This document shows positions 23,390 through 34,127 of a stretch of DNA of 64,000 nucleotides, piece by piece. Source of the DNA: Ophioceras dolichostomum (Eukaryota; Ascomycota; Sordariomycetes; Magnaporthales; Ophioceraceae). The DNA lies in contig PYST01000129.1 in assembly GCA_003049485.1 (NCBI GenBank), forward strand, positions 35,706 to 99,705, in the 5' to 3' direction. Every line of letters starts with the position of its first letter. Within the stretch, counting starts at the first letter, position 1. The position numbers and the translations under genes are program-made. The notes beneath the pieces are model-generated. The model was not told the DNA's origin. It saw nothing but the letters and a program-made list of their open reading frames with translations, and searched no databases.

Positions 23390-25348
23390 TTAAGTCTGCC
23401 ACTCTCCGACGGCGCTGTCCACCAGCTTCCGATACTCCTGCTGAGTGCGGCACTGTTCCAGGAACACCTCATACTTGGCCCCCAGCAGCTTGCGTTGCGC
23501 GGCGTCCTTGCTGGGCCTGACCAGCCGGCCGGGCTTGCTCATACGGTCCATGATGCTCCACAGGTGCTCGGTCGAACCGTCGGGCTTCGCGCTGGCAGCT
23601 TTGGCGCCCAACATGGCCGCGCCGTGCACGACGGCGGCGTTGACGTACCGGGGAACGAGCACGGGCATGTCGCAGGCCGTGGCGATGAGGTCCATCAGCA
23701 CGTCGTTCTGGCACTGGCTGCCGGACATGAAGATGCTCGAGATGGAGTGCCCGGCCGTGTTCATGGTCTCGACGATCTGCCTGGTCTGCAGGGCGATGAA
23801 CTCCATCGTGGAGTAGTACAGCAGCGCGAGCCCGTCTTTGGTCTTGTCGCTGCTCATGCCGACGATCGACCCGCGCATGTTCGGGTCCGCGATCGGCGAC
23901 CGGTTCCCCCACAGGTCGCCGTAGAAGAAGTAGTGGCGAGCGAGGTACGAGATGGACGGCGCCTGCGCCTTGGCCGTGAGGTCTCGCAGGTGGTCGTTGA
24001 GGAAGTCATATATGTTCATCCCCTGCGCTTCCGCCTCGCCTAGGGTCTCGCGATACGCGGCGTGGGTGTCGAGCATGTGTCGCAGCAGCTCGCCTGTCGC
24101 CGACTGACCGCCCTCAGCCATCCAGAAACCCGGGATAAGAACATCGCGGTAGGGACCCCACACTCCGTTGACAAAGACGGCGTCCTTCGACATGGCCAGG
24201 TGGCACGTCGACGTGCCAGCCACCGCCGCCAGTCGCGTGAACGCCTGCGAGATATCGTTCGCCGCCTGAGACTCGTCCACCTGACTGACGTCGAGCTGGA
24301 TCTTTGCACCGACTGTGCCGATCCATCCGGCGTACGCGTCGATGACGCCACTGCCCACGGCAATACCCGCCGGAAGGCCCAGCTCTCTGGCGGCTTTCTC
24401 CCTCAAGGGGCCGACGAGCTCGCCGGCGCTGAGGTACTCACCGTTCTGTGGGACAAGAAAGCAGGCATGTCAGCTGTCAGAGCTCGCACAAGATTTGAAG
24501 TTCAAGGAAAAGGGCTCACCACCCCGTTGACGCCACCCATGCGCTTGAAGTTCTCCTTGACCAGGTCACCCAGGCCGATGGCATGGTAGAAATCCTCCTG
24601 CCAGCCCTTGACGCTCCCATCCACGCCCACTGGAACGAAGCCCTGCTTGCAAACGGTGCTGCAGAAGCTCCGGGTCTCGCTGCCCGTGGCGATGTGCGTC
24701 AGCGCGTCGGCTAGGTCGTAGAATTTGCACCTGTCGAAGAGCTCGGGAGGCATGTGATTCTTGAGCCAGAGAACTTTGGGGATCTCCATCTCAACGCTCA
24801 TCTTCCCGCCCACATAACGCAGGAGGCTGTGCCCCGTGGCGTTGATCTTCTCCGTCTCCGCGAGCGGCCGGTGGTCGAGCCACAGCACCACGTTCCGGTC
24901 GTTGCCATCGTTGGCGAAGTCTGGCCCCGTTACGGGGATGGGCTCGTCCGTGTCATGGCTGAACACGGCGAGTGAGCAAGTGGCGTCGAAACCGAGTCCC
25001 TGCACTGCTGATCCGTTGATTCCGGAATCGTGCAGCACCCGCTTGACGCAGATGCAGATGGCATTCCAGATGTCTGTCGTGGATTGTTCCTAAGAGAGTG
25101 TGTGGTATATGAGGTCAGATCAGCCTAGGTGTGAGCTTCAGTCCCTCCCAGACCTAGAGCCATTGACTTCATAATCACCACTTTCCCTCGGTGCTTACAT
25201 AGTGAGAGCCTTCTAATCCGCTTGCGGGTTGCCAGAGCTTGATGGCTTCGGCCGCTAGAGCCTTTATGTCACCATCCGAATCGATGATGCAAGCCCGGGC
25301 TGAGCCGGTGCCGACATCGATACCGATGTAGTGTTCCTGGGCAGCCAT
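23390..25348 (-). CDS. FGGY-family carbohydrate (pentulose/ribulose-type) kinase
   Basis: Three exons, 25348-25199, 25089-24520 and 24445-23390, encode 591 residues. The introns (109 and 74 nt) begin GTAAGC and GTGAGC and are both phase 0. Residues 7-20 (YIGIDVGTGSARAC) form the phosphate-1 loop of the ASKHA fold. EQSTTDIW follows at the first junction, then LWLDHRP and GSGVIDAYAGWIGT. The C-terminal FGGY_C region has GTSTCHLAMS, SGSQCQNDVL and AAVVHGAAMLGA. The order and length match the eukaryotic FGGY carbohydrate kinase family (human FGGY, yeast YDR109C), which phosphorylates ketopentoses such as D-ribulose in the cytosol using ATP. The exact sugar cannot be read from sequence. The start gives the conserved N-terminus directly. 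It is divergent from the SMN gene with 1.2 kb between. Confidence 0.95.
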
Positions 25349-26514
25349 ATGGGTGGTGAGTTTTCATTCCCGTGTACCAACAATCCTTGCGCGAAGGCAA
25401 GTGATCGATCAATTGGTCTCGAATAGGCCGATAGGGACACTCACTTGCGTGGCCGGGCTAAATAGGAAAAGTACGCGCACACCATCACAGCGTCAGTCAA
25501 CCAGTCGACCATTCAATAAGCTCGGCTCCTTCCTTGGTCTCTGCAGATCGAAGTCTGGATCTTTGGCGTCGTGATTTCGTTCGCCTGTAGTCACTCACTC
25601 CGTGTTGTCCATATCTTGGTATGTTGTGATGTAGCCTCTGGTTCTTTATTGTTCGCCTCTTGTTGGCTCACTTCAAGTCGCGAACTTTTGCACTCCTTGT
25701 TCTTTGCTCCTTGATGATTCAAAATACCACGATGTCGAAATTTCACGCCTCTACAGCTCTTACTTCTGTAATCATCGCCTTAACTTGCTCAAGAATCCCA
25801 TCCCAGCAACACCTATCGTTAAGACAGCAAAATGCCACAGCACACATGACAGCCTGCGTGGAGCTGCGGTGGACCTCCAGCTCATCCGATGAGGGGAAGC
25901 TTTTCAGAAAAATGAGGGGTTCTTCGGGGCACAACCCACCGTGATCAGAGTCTAGAACATACTCTTTGGACTCTCCCGAACATTGAACATCTCCTCTCGT
26001 CAAGGCCGATAGAACACTTCGGATGATCCGACGACGCCAGTGACGAAATGGGAAGTACAAGTCGAGATGGATCTCGTAGATAAGAGCCAAAGTAGTACCG
26101 AGAATAGTAGTAGAGGCTCTCACTCTCGTCTGAAATGACCTAAGAGACACTACTCGATCTGAGTGTATTCTTTTCTGGCCCGCCCATAATTTGAAAAACA
26201 GATCGAAAGCACCTAGTCTATTGTAGTTAGAAAAGACTGCTCGATCCTGCGCGAATAATGTTGATTTGGGAAAATAACAGTGACCAGAGTGATGAATGCC
26301 TCATCTCATCAGGCATATTACGGGGGGTGAAAGGGCCTGGTTTCCAGCTCCAAAAATCTTGGCCGCGAAAGAATTCAAGGAGCGTGAAACATTTGCACAC
26401 AGAACAACAAACAGCCTTCCGCACACCGAACGCAGCAGGTCTCCGCCAACCCCGACACTTTAGCCCCCGTTGGATACCTGAATATTCCGTAATCATATCT
26501 GCTACCATCTAGTC
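25349..26514. promoter_or_regulatory. Bidirectional intergenic promoter region (FGGY kinase / SMN)
   Basis: The kinase starts leftward at 25348 and SMN rightward at 26515, so both promoters must lie in these 1166 bp. No individual element (TATA or CCAAT) stands out clearly and no coding sequence is recognised. Confidence 0.5.
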
Positions 26515-27818
26515 ATGGAGGTTGATATGACGAATGAAGAGATCTGGGACGACAGCGCGTTGCTGGACTCATGGAACGACGCACTCGCAGAGTTCAAGGT
26601 GAGCTGAAGTCTCTTTCTCCTCCCTCTCTCTCACTCCCCACCTTTCTCTGCACACGACTTTGGACGAGCAGGTTCATTTATTATGTGTGCCTGCATGTCC
26701 ACGAGGGGACCAGACAGAACGGGTCGGTCACTGGCGGTGCTACCTTGCTGGTGAACGCCGTGTGTGGACTGCCATCAATTTACTGTAGGGCTGATGTCGT
26801 TCTTCACAGAAATACCACAGTGTCTACGCCGACAGAGGAGCTAAGTTGGAGGACGATGTTCCAGGGGACAAAAAGTCAGGCCACTTTCTCAAAATAATGC
26901 ACTCGCATATGCTCCAAAAATCAAAGATCCCCTTCTAATGATCGCCGCCGCAGGACTCAACGGGATGCCAAGACTGAAACAGTCAAGCAAGCGGCACCTG
27001 CGCTGAAGCTGGATCGCGAAACATCGCTCTCCACAGACGCGGCAAAGACGCGGCAGGTAAGCTCTACCCCTGCCATCCCTTGCCATCCTTTACCATCCAT
27101 CCCGCCAGCAAAAAAAAAAAAAATCGAGGACAACCCTAGAGGCAATCCTAGCAGATCCAAAAAGCTTGGCCTTTCTTGACTGCCTCACCTTGCCTTCTTG
27201 GCTGGACGGAGAGTGGACGGGAGAGTGGCCGCCCAAGTTTTGGCGCCTGCTGGTTGCTGGGCCTGTGCTGCATTCCTCCTGTGCGTTGGTGAAGACTGGA
27301 CTCTCCAAGACTGTGCTAACGCTGGAAGCGCTTCAGGGAGGCGGCGGTGCTGAGCCCGCTAGCGATTCAGTGGGTAGTGCAGGTCAGCTGGGTGCTGGAC
27401 TTGGAGGGGCCACGCCGCCGATTTCGGTCCTCGGATCCAGTGAGTTCCCTCTCCATCACAACTACAAAACTTCTTGCGGAAAGCTTGATACGCACTTTGT
27501 TCTCATTACGAAGCTCGGTGGATGCTCGGGGGGACACATTTGAGAGCGAGCGTCAGGAACCTACGAGGGGTTTAATGGATGGCTGTTCGAAGGGAAATCC
27601 GCTAACATGGGATGCCCCTCCCGCGCCGCGACGTGCCAGTGCGTGACGACAGCCTGAAAACACTCCTCATGTCCTGGTATTACGCCGGCTACTACACCGG
27701 CCTATACGAGGGCCAGCACCAGCAACCGCAACAGCAACACGTGCGAGGTCAAGGGAAAGGCCAAGGACAAGGGGAGCAGCCGCAAGGCGGGGCGGAAGAG
27801 GACGCGTCGTCATCATGA
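26515..27818 (+). CDS. smn1: Survival motor neuron (SMN) protein homologue
   Basis: Five short exons are inferred: 26515-26598, 26810-26874, 26954-27056, 27337-27439 and 27640-27818, giving 177 residues. Residues 7-33 (NEEIWDDSALLDSWNDALAE, then KKYHSVYA) are the Gemin2-binding motif of SMN. The C-terminus, residues 124-143, is the YG box (LLMSWYYAGYYTGLYEG) that drives SMN oligomerisation. The tudor domain of animal SMN is absent, as in other fungi. A Gln/Gly-rich tail follows. SMN with Gemin2 loads Sm proteins onto spliceosomal snRNAs. Donors of exons 1, 3 and 4 (GTGAGC, GTAAGC, GTGAGT) are standard; the exon 2 donor is uncertain (GTCAGG at 26875, or GTTGGA some 30 nt earlier; both keep frame). 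No single ORF spans the gene, so automated calls may miss it. Confidence 0.9.
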
Positions 27819-27854
27819 CCGGCGAGCAAACAGCCGTCTAGCGTCCTCCTGCTT

Positions 27855-27860
27855 AATAAA
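27855..27860 (+). terminator. Candidate polyadenylation signal AATAAA
   Basis: AATAAA occurs 37 nt downstream of the SMN stop codon, at a plausible distance for 3'-end processing. Confidence 0.45.
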
Positions 27861-30599
27861 ATAACGTGGGCACACCGGAAACAAAGGTGTGAAGAGGCTG
27901 ATGAGTGTGGGAGAGCTTAGAAGCAAGCGGTCGTGGGCCAAGAGCTCGCCGTCAAGGGTCCTGCGTTCAAGGTCGGCAAAATGGGAAAGGGGGTGAGTGG
28001 TGGGGCGGCTGCAAGGCTACTACCTGATCGACGCTCGAATCGAGCAACCTGCAACGCCGTCTGTTCCATCACGTCAGCGACCTGCCCCGGGACCACCACG
28101 GCTCCCTTTCCTTCCTTGTCTGAAGAGAACCCTCCGGCGGCATGGCATGTGTCAAAACCCGTTGGCCTCAGCTTTTTGCCGTCACTCGTCACTAGCTGAG
28201 GTTACGACGGCTATTAGCCTCTTCTGCCCAACTGCAGTTCAGATGAGCGACGAGGATGGGATGCACTACTGCGATAACAATGTGCCATACGCGAGCAGGT
28301 ACCCTGGTTTTGTACTATAGTCCTGGCGAAAATAAAGTACCATACATCCTCCTAGCAACCAACCTAGTCAGTCCGGAACACTTCGTCCATCCATCCGTTC
28401 CGTCTCTTCCATCCTCTATCCTTTGTGTCCACGCCCACTTATCACTCACCCGCACGCCCGCCCGAAGCTGAGTTGACGTGCCGTTGCGACTGGCCTATCT
28501 CGGTGGCGCCTCAGTTCCGACATGGCAGAGGGAAGAGACGAAGATGCGAGCCTGGCCGCATTAAGGCAGGTACCTCAGATACCAACGAAAGTACGAAACA
28601 CTGGACGGAAGTTGCCCTACTACCCTTGCGTCAATCAGAGTCAGCGCAAGCCGATTTGTTTCCTTCGCGAAGAGATACGCCATACTAGGTAGTAATAGAA
28701 TTGTCGAATTTTCATTCGGCTTGTTAGTGAGGATGGGTTCTTTTTCTGTTCCTCGGCCAGAAGGACCTGAATACCAAATGAGGCAACTCGAAGACCCTGA
28801 AGACTCGACGACCTCCTCAGCTGCCCCGATCCCCGATCCCCCTTTTTACACGGTTGCACCGCGTCAGAGCCTACCGCACTTTGATCTGGCTCACCCAAGC
28901 TATTGCTAGCGCAGGCCTTTAACAGCGATTAGGTTAGATTAACGACGTGACCGGGTCCAATGCCAGCGAGGCGGAGCCGTGCTGGCTGCCCCACGTTGTT
29001 GAGAGTGTGAAATCTCGGAGAGAGAGGGGAGGCGAGATAGCGCACAGGGTGGCAGGAAATGATACTCAATGCCCCTCACAGGGAAAGAAACACATCCGTA
29101 ATTTGCTCTGTGATGGAAGGCTGGAAAATGCTTGTTTTGTTCCCTGGTCCACCCAGTAAGCCAGTCCTGGGCAAGCTGCGTTTTGACTTTGCGTCCAGGA
29201 CTCCAGTCAGGGGAGGCCTCAGGTAGCAAGGAGCTCTTTAAGGAGAGCAGAGCCCAAGGATAGTCCAAAGCGCGTCGACTAGGGACGCTGGTCGAAGAAG
29301 TCACTCAAACCCCTGTCCTTGGCCCTTGGCAACAACATGGGGAAACAAGACGAAATTCCCACAAATTGACAAGGAACTGAGGGTTTGCCATTCCCGGTGA
29401 GCCGCTTTTCCGGAAGGACCAGAGAGCCGTTGAGAGGATGGATGGCAGAGAAGAGACAAATGAGAACGGACGGAGCAATCTTTGAGCCGATCATGGCCTT
29501 GAGCAAAGAAGAGTGATGATAGAAAAGAGGAGTGTGAGGTGGATCGCGGATTTCTCTTCCCGAGCGGGAGCCAGCTTGGAGCCCCAAACCACAGAAGAAT
29601 CACTCACCAAGCAGAGCAAAAGAGCCGCTGCGGCTCTTCCCCGGCTGGAGCGTGCTGTTACCCCGCTGCCGGCAAAGGTTTAGTGCAAGGCACTACAGCT
29701 TAACTCTAATTTGATGGCGCCCCCTCCCCTCCTGTCCTGCATGACAGCGACACCCAAAAAAACCGATGAACGCACAGAGCATCATCGCCCAATCTGCCCT
29801 GATGATAAAAAAAAATCTCGACGATTGTGCGCTTCGCTTTCGCAGACCACTAGAGAATACAGCACCTGTTCCAACCGAAGGTTCAGCAGATTTTGCAACC
29901 ATCTCTTCTCTTCTTTTTTTCGCCCTGGTGCCCGCTGCTGAGTGCAGTGAGCAGGCATCCCGGGGGTCCGGGCGTCCGAGCGGAGGCGCGCTAGTCCAGC
30001 TTAGCGGGAATGCCAAACACAACCCGAGACGGATCTGTCACAGCACAAGCTCCTGCACCCTTGCGCTGGACTGCTGCATCCTTGCTCCGGCTGGCCGTCT
30101 CTTTTTGGCCACCCCCTTCTTGTTCCTCTCTCTCTCTTTTCAGCCAGTATCCAGTTCTCCACGCCCAACGCACCCGTACTTGTTTGCTAGAGTGAGCGAA
30201 GGAAAAAAAAAAAAAGAAACTGGTCCCAAAAAAGTGACACCTCCCCCCCTAACCCCCATCTCCCCCTTTTTTGCATGCCTCTCGTCCTCGGACGCTCCCA
30301 GCGCCGAAGGGGTGAAAGGGACTAGGAAGTATCCTTGCCCCGGGTGTGATTGGACTTGGTTGGCTTGGTCTCCGTCCGTTTCGTGACCGCCGCCCCCTCT
30401 CTTGTCTCTTCTTCCCATCTTTTCATCGAGCCGGGATGAACGACCCGCCCGCTTCGATTTCAGATTGCAGTGCTGGATCTCCCGTGGAGCCCACACACAA
30501 CACCCCCATGCATGGCCCATGCCATAATGCCATGCGGGCTTTCCTTTCTGTTCGATTTAAGCACTGGTCCTCCCCAGATCGGTAGTCGTAGGTTTGTTT

Positions 30600-30740
30600 G
30601 GAACTTTCCTTTCTTCATCTCTTCTCTTGTATTTGCCGTCTATCGTTGCGGAGACGCTCATTGGGTTTTTCCCTTTTTTTGTGATTCCGTTTTCCTTCTC
30701 GCTGTCCTTCTTTTGCTTCACTTCTCCACGAGCAGGCACT
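30600..30740 (+). promoter_or_regulatory. Pyrimidine-rich promoter tract of cupredoxin gene
   Basis: The plus strand is dominated by C/T runs for about 140 nt ending some 190 nt before the ATG. CT-rich stretches close to transcription start sites are common in strongly expressed genes of filamentous fungi. Confidence 0.4.
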
Positions 30741-30813
30741 CGCCATCCAAAAACGCACATAACTTTCCTACGCCAACAGCTTTTCAAACCTATTTCCAAG
30801 GTGAAAAAGGGGA

Positions 30814-30820
30814 TATAAAA
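30814..30820 (+). promoter_or_regulatory. TATA-like box TATAAAA
   Basis: TATAAAA lies 108 nt upstream of the cupredoxin start codon and directly downstream of the CT-rich tract. This is a plausible core promoter position. Confidence 0.45.
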
Positions 30821-30927
30821 AACAGAAAAAAAGAAAAGGAAAGAGAAGAAGAACGCGGCACTCGGTCCCATTCGGTCTTTTCGTCGACTCTTGATACCCT
30901 TCCCACCTCTCCAACAAACCAGACAAG

Positions 30928-32093
30928 ATGAAGTTCTCCTCAGCATTGAGCTTGGGCCTCGCGCCCCTGGCGATGGCGAAGGCCGTTCACAACGTCTACC
31001 CTGTCAAGCGCGACCTGACTCCCATCGCGCCCCGAGACGGCCACAACAGCGGCAGGAAGCAGGCGACGCAAGCCGAGATCCAGGCTCTGCAGGCGCTCGG
31101 CCTGACCGGCGCCGGCGTTGGGTCGACCCTCCAGGTCTCCGAGGCCCAGGTCATCATCATCTGGGTGTGCCCAGGTCAGAACCAGGCCACCACGCAGATC
31201 AACCAGCAGCAGACCGTGACGGTCACCCAGACCGTCGTGGCCGGCGCCGGCGGAGGCGCCGCCGCGCCCGTGGTGACGAACCCCGCTGAGGCTGGTGCGA
31301 GCGCCCCCGCCACCGTCGTGGCCGGCGCTGCTGCCACCCACACCGTGAACGTCGGCGGTCCCAAGGGTCTGCAGTTCGAGCCCCCCGAGATCAAGGCGGC
31401 GGTCGGCGACATGGTGGTCTTCAACTTCCTGAGCCAGAACCACACCGCGACGCAGTCCGCGTTCGACACCCCTTGCGACCCGCTCGCGGGCGGCATGGAC
31501 TCGGGCTTCCAAGCCAACGCCAACAACACCATCAACCCGCCACCCCAGGTCGCCATGCAAGTCATGGTCGCCACCCCGCTGTGGTTCTACTGCCGTCAGA
31601 ACAATCACTGCGGCAAGGGCATGGTGTTCTCCATCAACCCGACCGCCGAGAAGACCCACGCCATGTTCCAGGCCCTCGCCATCGCCCAGAAGGGCACCGG
31701 CACCGGTAGCGCCATCACCGGCAACGCCCCCGCCGGCGGCGCCGGTGCCGGTGCTGCTGCCGGTGGCGTCGCCGCTTCCCAGGCCACCACTGCCGTTGCC
31801 GGCCAGGCTACTCTCGCTCCTCTGCCCGGCGCCACTGCCCCCGCTGGTGGCGCCAGCCAGGGCGTCGGCCAGCTGAACCCCGACGGCTCGTGCACTTGCG
31901 CCGTCATCTGCGGTGCCGGCTCGTTCCCTGCCGCTGCGGTCCAAGGACTGAACGCCTTTGGCGGTATGCCCGGTAAGTTATTGTTCTAAGATTCACACCC
32001 CAAGGAGAATGGAAAATCAGACTTGACGCTAACAACAACTTGCTTTCCTCCCTTCCAGGCTCATTGCCAGCCAGCATGGTCGGCGCTGCGTAA
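30928..32093 (+). CDS. Secreted cupredoxin-domain (type 1 copper) protein
   Basis: Two exons, 30928-31972 and 32059-32093, with an 86-nt intron (GTAAGT...CCAG), encode 359 residues. The N-terminus MKFSSALSLGLAPLAMAKA is a signal peptide, followed by a Kex2-like KR at about 27-28. A cupredoxin domain spans roughly 135-240: GDMVVFNFLSQNHTATQ supplies His172, and FYCRQNNHCGKGM supplies Cys222, His227 and Met232, a complete type 1 copper site spaced C-x4-H-x4-M. Low-complexity Ala/Gly/Thr-rich linkers lie on both sides, and a Cys-containing tail (SCTCAVICGAG) ends the protein. This is the pattern of fungal extracellular Ser/Ala-rich blue-copper proteins, cell-surface or secreted; a redox or copper-binding role is inferred. 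I see no convincing GPI signal. The last exon adds only 11 residues; without splicing the protein would end KLLF. Confidence 0.9.
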
Positions 32094-33498
32094 AAAAGAA
32101 GTCCAACACCTATGATTTCATGATTGACAATACCATTCAAATTTCATGGGGGATGGGGAGTTTATACCTTTTGTAGAATTCTATGCTTCGCTACATACCA
32201 CCACCACCTTGTTGTTGTTGGGCAGAAACCTTTTTGAACCTCGATTCTTTTGGCGGGGGGTCACGGCAGCTTAGACCAATTTCGTTTCTCTTTGATCCTT
32301 CTTTCTTTCTCTCTCTTCCTGTTATCCCCTCCTCATCATCTGTTGGCCAGGGAGTTTTGCAAACTCTTCATTTAACATATGACTGGTTCGTATTTTTTGG
32401 ATGCACAACTTAATATATAACCAACTTTTTTTTTGTGTACCCAACTACTGCTGGTGTGCAACATCCTAGGCATGCTTTGTCTGGTACGTTCTGACGACTG
32501 ATACGGTAGGGCATCTGCGAGATGTTGTGACTTGCTGCAAAGCTGAAGCTAGTACTCTGACAAAATACTGCCGTTACACTACTATTCCCGAGTATACCAC
32601 TATGTAGGAGAACATATCAGCGACTTGTCTGCTCTCTGATCTTGCGAGGATTCCGGGGACTGGATCTGACTGGATCTGCACACTGATTGAGCTGTCTGTC
32701 TGAGTAGTAAGCTGCCAGGGCCGCCCAGGCTTCCCGCGTGGCGCAGTCGTTTGGGAGAGATAAGTGTCTGCAATGCTCGATGAGACACGCCTGAGTACGG
32801 CGACAAGGAGGGATTTGACACAAGTGGACAGTCGCACGGAAACCCCAGCTTCGTATAAAGGAGCGGAAATGAGTTGAAGTTGGTCCCCCGAAAGCACCCG
32901 AAAGCAGAACCAACAACACATGCGTAGTGGGTGGGAACAAAAGAGTAGCCTGAGTAGTAGTTTGTCTGTTGCAGTATCCTATCTCTAATGAAGAAAGAAA
33001 AAAGAAAACGGGAAAAAGAAAACAGCGCCCCCGAAAATTCAACAAAAGAATGTCCCATGCACTACAAGAAAGCGAGGAACTCCTTGGCTAGAAGGAACAG
33101 TCCATCCAACCAAACAAAATCGCTCGCTCCTCGCTCTCCCTAGCCGCTCTCCAACTCGATGTACGCCCGTCCCGTCCCGTCCCGCCACCAGTTTCGTCAT
33201 TCATGACACAGAAAACGAAGTTGAAAGAAGAGGGAAAAGAGATATATATAGAGAGATATCGTAGACACCCTCGTCGTCGTAGACGGGTACGGGCGGGTGC
33301 TCGCAAGGTGTTTGGTTATACGGGCGTATCCTTTTGTTGTCGGCGTGAATGGGTCTGTCTGGTTCATCAGATAGATGGTTCCCCCATATAACGGCCCATC
33401 CGCACGTATGCCATAAACCCAACAACGGTCGTTGCCTCCGTCTTCTCTTTCCCCCCTCACCTCCCATAATCGTCTTCGCCCACCCATCCTTCGCCACT

Positions 33499-33529
<31 letters not shown>

Positions 33530-33574
33530 TCATCGTCGTCCTTCGTCATGCGTTGGTTCCATCCGGTTCGCGGT
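32094..33574. other. Intergenic region between convergent cupredoxin and SERF genes
   Basis: About 1.5 kb of shared 3' flank. It contains a (GTC) microsatellite at 33501-33529 and no recognised gene. Confidence 0.5.
33501..33529. repeat. (GTC)n trinucleotide microsatellite
   Basis: Nine uninterrupted GTC units plus GT, in the 3' flank of the SERF gene about 45 nt beyond its stop. Confidence 0.9.
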
Positions 33575-34127
33575 TTATTTCTTGCCCTCCAGAGCCTTCC
33601 TGGCCTCGGCTGTAGTTGCGAATAACATACATACGACGTCAGCATCATTGCTTTCGACGAAAGCGAGAGGGGGGAGATAGGGAAATAGTGCAGGTTGCGC
33701 ACCAGCCGCCTGCTTCTCGCGCATCACTGCAGCGACCTTCTCCTTGTCACGGGCCATCTCACTGCCGCTCATCGAGTTCTTCGAGCGCTAAAGGTGGTGG
33801 CGAACGGAGAGCCAAAGTTAGCAAAGCGGGTCCTTGCGAGGTCAACATAGAGTAGGTCTGGTGGTCGGCCTGTCGTCCAAGGAATAGGGCAGGACAAGGC
33901 CCGGCCGGGGGAGAGGTCGGACGGAGACCAGAATGAAGACGGGAGACCGTGGGCCAGGCTGGGTCCGCGGTGGTCGTTCGGCCACCCCTTCGGACTCCCG
34001 GGACCCGCTGTTTGCGGTCGTGGTCGCGCGGCTGCGGCCTTGTTCAAGGGAAAGAGAAACGTACCTTCTCGCCCTGCTTCTTCAGGTTCTTGGCACGCGC
34101 CAGGTCGCGTTGGTTACCGCGAGCCAT
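33575..34127 (-). CDS. SERF/4F5-family small basic protein
   Basis: Three exons, 34127-34065, 33787-33703 and 33609-33575, encode only 60 residues. Introns are 277 nt (GTACGT...TTAG) and 93 nt (GTGCGC...ACAG). The N-terminus MARGNQRDLARAKNLKK is the near-invariant 4F5 motif, and SMSGSEMARDKEKVAAVMREKQAA followed by EARKALEGKK completes the family pattern (PF04419). SERF proteins (human SERF1/2, worm MOAG-4, yeast Ysf4) are disordered, highly charged, bind RNA and nucleic acid, and speed amyloid formation of aggregation-prone proteins. Their normal role is still debated. The gene is missed by simple ORF calling because no exon exceeds 85 nt. The identity is secure; the acceptor of exon 2 (AG before CGCTCG) fits frame and motif. 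Confidence 0.93.

Larger units (their letters stand above)
27819..30927. other. Intergenic region upstream of cupredoxin gene
   Basis: About 3.1 kb without a recognisable gene. Small frames on both strands lack motifs and mostly begin at non-ATG codons. The right end holds pyrimidine-rich promoter tracts and a TATA-like box, listed separately. Confidence 0.5.
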
